Source: Humulus lupulus
Taxonomy: Eukaryota > Streptophyta > Magnoliopsida > Rosales > Cannabaceae
Assembly: GCF_963169125.1 (NCBI RefSeq)
Contig: NC_084800.1
Span: 145,944,397 to 146,008,396, forward strand
DNA length: 64,000 bases
Direction of reading: 5' to 3'
Position numbers and translations under genes: made by a program
Part shown: positions 58,894 to 64,000 of the stretch, piece by piece
How positions within the stretch are numbered: the first letter of the stretch is position 1
How the letters are laid out: every line of letters begins with the position of its first letter
Notes under the pieces: generated by a model
The model's input: the letters and a program-made list of their open reading frames with translations, nothing else
Told to the model about the DNA's origin: nothing
The model's database searches: none

Positions 58894-61800
58894 ACTATCC
58901 CCTCCTTATAACAATTTCGTCCTCGAAATATATTCGAACACATCAGGTTGTAAATCTCATACCTTTGACAATAATTCCAAAGTCCAATTTCTTTACCTTT
59001 TATTCTTTAATTACACTCCTACTAGAGTGACAATCTTGCCCACAAGGTCTATTCTTACAACTATAATCTCATTAACCCTTTCTTGCACAACAACTCTTCT
59101 GAAACCTCAAGATCTACTTATCTCATCGGCGATGATTTTTCTGTCTTGTCATTGATTCCAGTAATACTCATAAGCCATCACCCATACTAGGGTAAGGTTA
59201 GCTTGTAGGCCTTTGGCCTAAACCTTGGTACGATTTCAGAACTCTTACCAAATCGGGAGCCAAAACTCTCCTTTCTTCCCCCGAATATCATACTATTTCT
59301 TGTATGTCTCTTGTCCTGGAACTTTGTGTTCCAAAGCGTACAACTTACAAACTCAAATGTCCTTTAAGATAGGTAGATATTGATGCCCTAATAGTTCTAA
59401 CAGCTTCATTGGTTTTCCCCCGAACCAATACTGAACCATAATACCCACTGCCTTCCATTCCTTTACCTAGAACCAGTACCTCTCGCTTTCTATCTTACCA
59501 TGTCTGGTGTCGTGTCACCTTAGCTGTAATTCAACATTCATCATTGTGACTGTTCCATCAAGGGACTATACATTCTTAATATCCCACTCATTTGCACATT
59601 CAATAAATAATCCCTTAGAATAACCATTAAGTCTTCAGATTTCCATACTATCAGTAGTCAACCAATAACTCCAGGTTTCAATCTTATTTCCTTCATTCTC
59701 TAACTTCTTTCCAAAACCTGAAAACTAAAGGATCTCAACCCAGCACTATCAATTACCATGCCATGTCACCCGTTCACACGAACCAAAATATATTAACTCA
59801 ATCTGTTGGGTTGCAACCTTCCATGTCCAATTATTTTACTCCTAGTAAAATACGGTCCATTCTTACAATGCATCCCTATAGCATTTTACCTTCCAATATC
59901 CAAATATTAGATCTTATCATCCATTTAAAATTCTTGACTATCATATAATTAAGAAGGTAATACAATGTTCTTTTAAGATCTCCACACCAAATTCCATCTG
60001 ATCACTCGTCCGATCTCCATAACTTAACTCATATTATTCTGGTAGGGTTCTTCATCCTTTCCACAAGATCCTTACTCTGGATTCCATTGTCCAAGGAAAT
60101 ATATATTTGTCCGTAACCAATCACAGGCGTTACACCAATCTCAATTATTACCTTGTCTAATCTTAATGTAATTTGAAGTGTCCTATCCAATCGGCATAAA
60201 CCATCCCAAGTAAGAGGTGAGCTTCCAAATTAATTCTCCCCTTATACAGACAAGGGTTTCTAACATGAGTCGCCCATTAAGTTTCACTGAATCTTGGTCT
60301 CAGGGATCTTTCTTAAAAATGACCAAATGCTCAAATCCCTTACGTTATGCATTCATTGTTAACTTAATGTTCTGTGTATACCAGCCACATTCCCATTCTT
60401 TCACCTCCCACGAGGCACAAACCATCATCTCATCAATTTATAACTGGGCGTTTCTTAGCCTTTGATGCACCGCTTACAATTTCATGTCTTAACAAAGACA
60501 AGGTACTTCATGTTACCCTTCCGTATCCATCCATTACACACAAATTCCTATACCATAGGGTGCTAACCAATCCTTACTCTATCTTCTGAAAATCAAATAC
60601 AAAATCATCCATTCGGTCTTACTTTATGTCCTTCCAATCTCTGGTGTAGCTATCTTCGAAGATACTTCAGGTAGTAGATGATATGCCCACTGGTCCCGTT
60701 GTACTTCTTATCCCTCAGACGTTCTTCAGTAACTTCTCTATGGCGTCAGATTAAATCTCTTCATACCTGATCCCTTTTCTTCCTGTAGTGTGACCTTGAT
60801 TACCCTTGAATAAATGAAACTAATACCTTCTAGAACCTTACCTGTAACCCTGCTGCTTCAGTCTTAATATCATCGGTGTAGTAGTCGTCCATAGTCTGAT
60901 TCTAACTGTAAAGATCAACACATCTCTAGCAAACCTGAAGGTGCCTTATTCAAACTGTTCCTGCACTCTTTGGTTGTTGAACTTACATGTGATGTTGAAG
61001 TTTAAGTCAGTTAAGAGCCTTTACTAATAATTCATCACACCCCACTTGGTACAAGTAATAATTCCTGAAATGTCTCTTTCCTTGATCCTCAGCTTGTAAT
61101 AGCCAGATCGAAGATCAATTCCTGGAGGCTTTGTCCTGTCTTGTAACAGGGCATTTGAACTCTTTATCCTGAACAGGGGATGACAACAAATCCCACAATA
61201 TGATGTTTGTATAATTTGTCCCTAAATCAAAAACTTCTTCAACTGAGCTAGTAATCCAATATGCCAAACTAATACCATTCTTCATAGTGTCCCTGATACT
61301 GAGTCTATCCATAGCCCAATTATAAAGTGTATCCAACAATTCCTTACATACCCATCTGAATCCCTACTGACCAACCTAGTTCCATTAGTTCAACCCATAA
61401 ACTTCAAGTGATGTCCCCTACAATCCACGGTTGTCTCTTAACAAATTAGATCTCACTCAAGCTCATAACAATGCTCTCATATGACGAGGTCAATTTTTTT
61501 CACTACGAACCTCTTCATCAGTTGCATTTCAACTCTTCTCTTAGAAGTTTCTAAATCATTCCCAATACGGGCTAATGTCTCAAGCCCCTCATATAATAAC
61601 CTTGAGGCATATACTTCATAGTTGAATCTCTCCTGGAAGATGTGCAACACTGATCTCTTGCAGCTCGTTATATAACCAAGAACTAGGACTAACATGTCAA
61701 CTGGCCACCTTCGAGGAGCTAGCCTTGGGCTTCGAATGTAACAAGGCATTCCAATTTCCATTCTCTAATCCTAAAGATTCCCTAGTTCGACTTGACATAC

Positions 61801-63350
61801 TGAACCATTCCATGTAGGAAACGTATCCTTACCTAACGTCTTTCTAGATGGTGTCTCCTCCTTTCGGTGCATATAAAATAACTTCACCAGGTCTCATCAC
61901 CATCCTAATGGTTAATCTGCAAACTAGACCCCTCCCTGTCAAAACTAGTAGCCATAGAACTGTCAGGGGTCCTTTTATTCCAATTACCAAAAATTTGTTC
62001 TTAGTATTTTCCACAAATGGGAATACTGTTTTCTGCATCTCTTGCCCTACGACGTTTACACTCTAAACCTCATTCCTTAAACCATAAGTAACATGGCCCT
62101 TCTTGCTGCCCAAGCAAAAATAAACATCTCACGCACTGGAGCGGCCCTGATGCTTTGGACTATCCCAGAGTTTTATCCTTGAATGAGTCATCATTTCCGG
62201 CTACATCCGCTTGTATCAACTTCCAAAGTAGATGGACTCACTCTCCAAACATGTTGACATACTTTGACATTGTCTTACCATTCCAAATCTAGTTCATAAA
62301 CTCATTAGTCTCCACAGCATCAACTATTTCATAGTAATCTCTTTATCAAATTACTACCTGAACTCCTCCCAGCCCATTATAACAACATTTTTGGTCTGAG
62401 TACCTCTTCCGGGCATCCTTCTGCCACAACTACTTAGTGCAACCACTCTGTCACAACCTATCATCTTTATGTAATCAAGGATGGGATTAGCTATGCCCAT
62501 CTGCCAACCAATTCTTAGGCAAATCAAAACCTTCCTCAAAACCAGAGGATAATGCCTTCTGGGTCTTCCATATAGTACTCTCATATGTCTTTACCTTAAA
62601 ATTAAACCAATGCTGGTAACCCTACTGTCAAGATATACAAAGCAGTTGTTTCCCCAGAAAAACCTGCTATTTCAGCCATCTAATTCCCTCTATCAGACCC
62701 AACATCCTTTCTCATAAATCAATGAACATCTACTGCAACATTTAGGGGTAGATGGAGGATTCCAACCCTTGTTATCATCTGCAACCCTCACTATAACAAT
62801 ATATAGTCCACCTATTTGATCTGCACACAACAATCTGAATTCATCTGCCATCACCAACTAAACCCCTCAGCCCTGATGTTCATACCCAGATCCATCCCAC
62901 GGGCATGTCCAAACAATCACAATAATCATACACACATAAAGCATAATAAACACCAATCTACAATACTATGAAATTAAGTATCAAACTTCATTGCTACTAG
63001 ATACATTCATACTTACCATGCTTCCATTACCCAATAAGCAGATAAAGCATATATACGTTCAATTTAAGCAATTCACCACATACAATCAATATGCCAACCA
63101 TTATCCAAATATTCGTCCACATACAATAGTAATGGTAATCAGCAAGCCTCAATATCATCACACAGCAATCAAGGGCCAGGCCCTATCAATATCTAATGCT
63201 CCCTATTAATCAAACTACTTAATAAATTCATATTTTCATTCAAGCACTTAAGCATATAATCTTAGGCAATTACAAAACCATGAGCCGAGCTTGTCTTTAG
63301 CGGCGAGTGTACATGCCTAGCCAGTCTTCAGGAACCCTTAAATCTAGACC
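58894..63350 (-). pseudogene. Internal region of the family B element, heavily decayed gypsy
   Basis: At 58894-58940 the minus strand reads CGAGGACGAAATTG followed by the tract AAGGAGGGGATAG, the usual gypsy 3' end. The RT trace DLRSGYYKLRIKERDIS is readable at about 61070-61130. A degraded zinc knuckle (CLGSKKGH region, with a Cys/His cluster before it) lies at about 62080-62165. No reading frame over about 100 codons survives, and integrase is not recognisable by eye. Short frames (61477-61761, 62354-62584) have no domain I can name. It is far more eroded than the genes of E, in which it lies. Confidence 0.65.
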
Positions 63351-63362
63351 GCTCTGATACCA
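63351..63362 (-). other. Primer binding site of the family B element
   Basis: TGGTATCAGAGC on the minus strand, a perfect tRNA-iMet type site, nine bases from the LTR edge at 63372. Confidence 0.88.
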
Positions 63363-63371
63363 AGTTGTAAC

Positions 63372-64000
63372 TGTAATGCCCCAACTCCAGGGACTGTTAC
63401 GGTGTGCCTTGTAAACAGTGCTAAACTCGATAATCGAGTTCTTTGGCCAAAATCGTGTAACTAAGTATGATTAGCGGTTTAGGGATTAAAAAGTTTTGGT
63501 TAAGATGTGACATTTCATTAGAACGTTTAGTATATATGTTGGGATCCCAAAATTATAATTTTAGAGTCTATTACAAGAAAATATTTACAATAGGCCGTTT
63601 TATGCGGCAAAACAGGGTTTAACCCTAGTTTCCCTTTAAACCTCGGCCATGGCCAACGAGCAGCTGCATATGTACACGTCATCACCTAAGCTCTCCAACT
63701 CAAGGATGGTCCAACTTTCTTTTGCCTTTACCTACACCAAATAGCACCCGTGAGCCGAAGCCCAGCAAGAAAACACAATATAACATGATATAATCTCAAC
63801 AGTGATTGTATTACTTATTTAGGACCAACAGTCCAAACAAATATGTGACTATCACAAAATTCACAAATATGGGGACTAAACCCTTTAGCCATGTGATGAT
63901 AGGATCACCAGGGCCTAACAGATATCAAAAGTCACTAATATGGGAGCAGCACCCTTTAGCCATGTGACGATAGGATCACCAGGGCTTAAAAAATAAGTGA
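63372..64000 (-). mobile_element. Family B element, right (5') LTR, cut by window end
   Basis: It begins TGTAATGCCCC. By eye it is closer to the solo LTR at 12183 (shared GAGCAGCTGCATATGTACAC-like and GCTCTCCAACT phrases) than to the left LTR at 47992. Near 63860-63985 the phrase CCCTTTAGCCATGTGA...AGGATCACCAGGGC occurs twice, about 90 bp apart. The left LTR has no obvious copy. Confidence 0.8.

Noticed and set aside
47987..58898. Left B LTR as a solo LTR with target duplication AGTAT/ACTAT
   Set aside because: The right flank is the element's own purine tract and GAGGACGAAAT phrase, so the similar pentamer is chance.
58894..63350. Short minus-strand frames (for example 61477-61761) as host genes
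   Set aside because: They lie between a gypsy purine tract and a tRNA-Met primer site and are interspersed with RT and zinc-knuckle traces; they have no recognisable host domain.
1..64000. A host gene, organelle insertion or bacterial-type system
   Set aside because: Every stretch with coding signal belongs to retrotransposon gag or pol or to T's antisense gene; no other domain was recognised on either strand.

Overview
The window is repeat-only DNA from a plant nuclear genome, most likely a eudicot. It is a stack of LTR retrotransposons nested inside one another, plus part of a hAT-type DNA transposon. I see no host gene, rRNA, tRNA or CRISPR array. The plant assignment rests on Ty3/gypsy polyproteins with C-terminal chromodomains, primer sites matching the initiator tRNA-Met (TGGTATCAGAGC), and one Tat-lineage element with a second, plant-type RNase H. 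No sequence here identifies the species. The element names A to F and T are mine.

Layout from left to right: (1) 1-2085, the right part of a hAT-like element that holds an array of palindromes. (2) 2086-2815, a minus-strand fragment of a T-like element, then 2816-3189 unassigned. (3) Element A (minus, chromovirus) starts at 3190: 3' LTR 3190-7334, decayed pol and gag 7380-11930, a solo LTR of family B at 12183-14444, primer site at 15113, and a 5' LTR from 15127 that contains a second solo B LTR (16828-18943) and is cut at 19561 by element E. (4) Element E (plus, chromovirus) runs from 19562 to 47991 and beyond the window. It contains T in its 5' LTR, F in its gag, and a family B element in its integrase. 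(5) T (plus, 21451-34289, Tat lineage) has gag, protease, RT, two RNase H domains and integrase, and carries a spliced gene on the opposite strand. (6) F (plus, 35351-44420) is a chromovirus with exact 5-bp target duplications ACCCC. (7) A minus-strand family B element occupies 47992 to beyond 64000. Its left LTR holds C (minus, 48859-57345) with exact target duplications CATGG.

Nesting order and hand-counted LTR divergence agree. Divergence is about 11-12% for A, about 8% for F, about 3% for T and about 1-2% for C. This is the order expected from successive insertions.

Every copy is broken. T lacks the protease and RT catalytic motifs through short deletions. F has its RT catalytic motif overwritten by a 25-bp repeat. 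A has an in-frame RNase H gap. E carries many stops. C keeps one continuous gag-protease-RT-RNase H frame with only three stops, but has lost integrase and most of one LTR. The most unusual items are the spliced antisense gene in T, the RT overwrite in F, the palindrome array in the hAT element, and the mismatched LTR pair of the B element.
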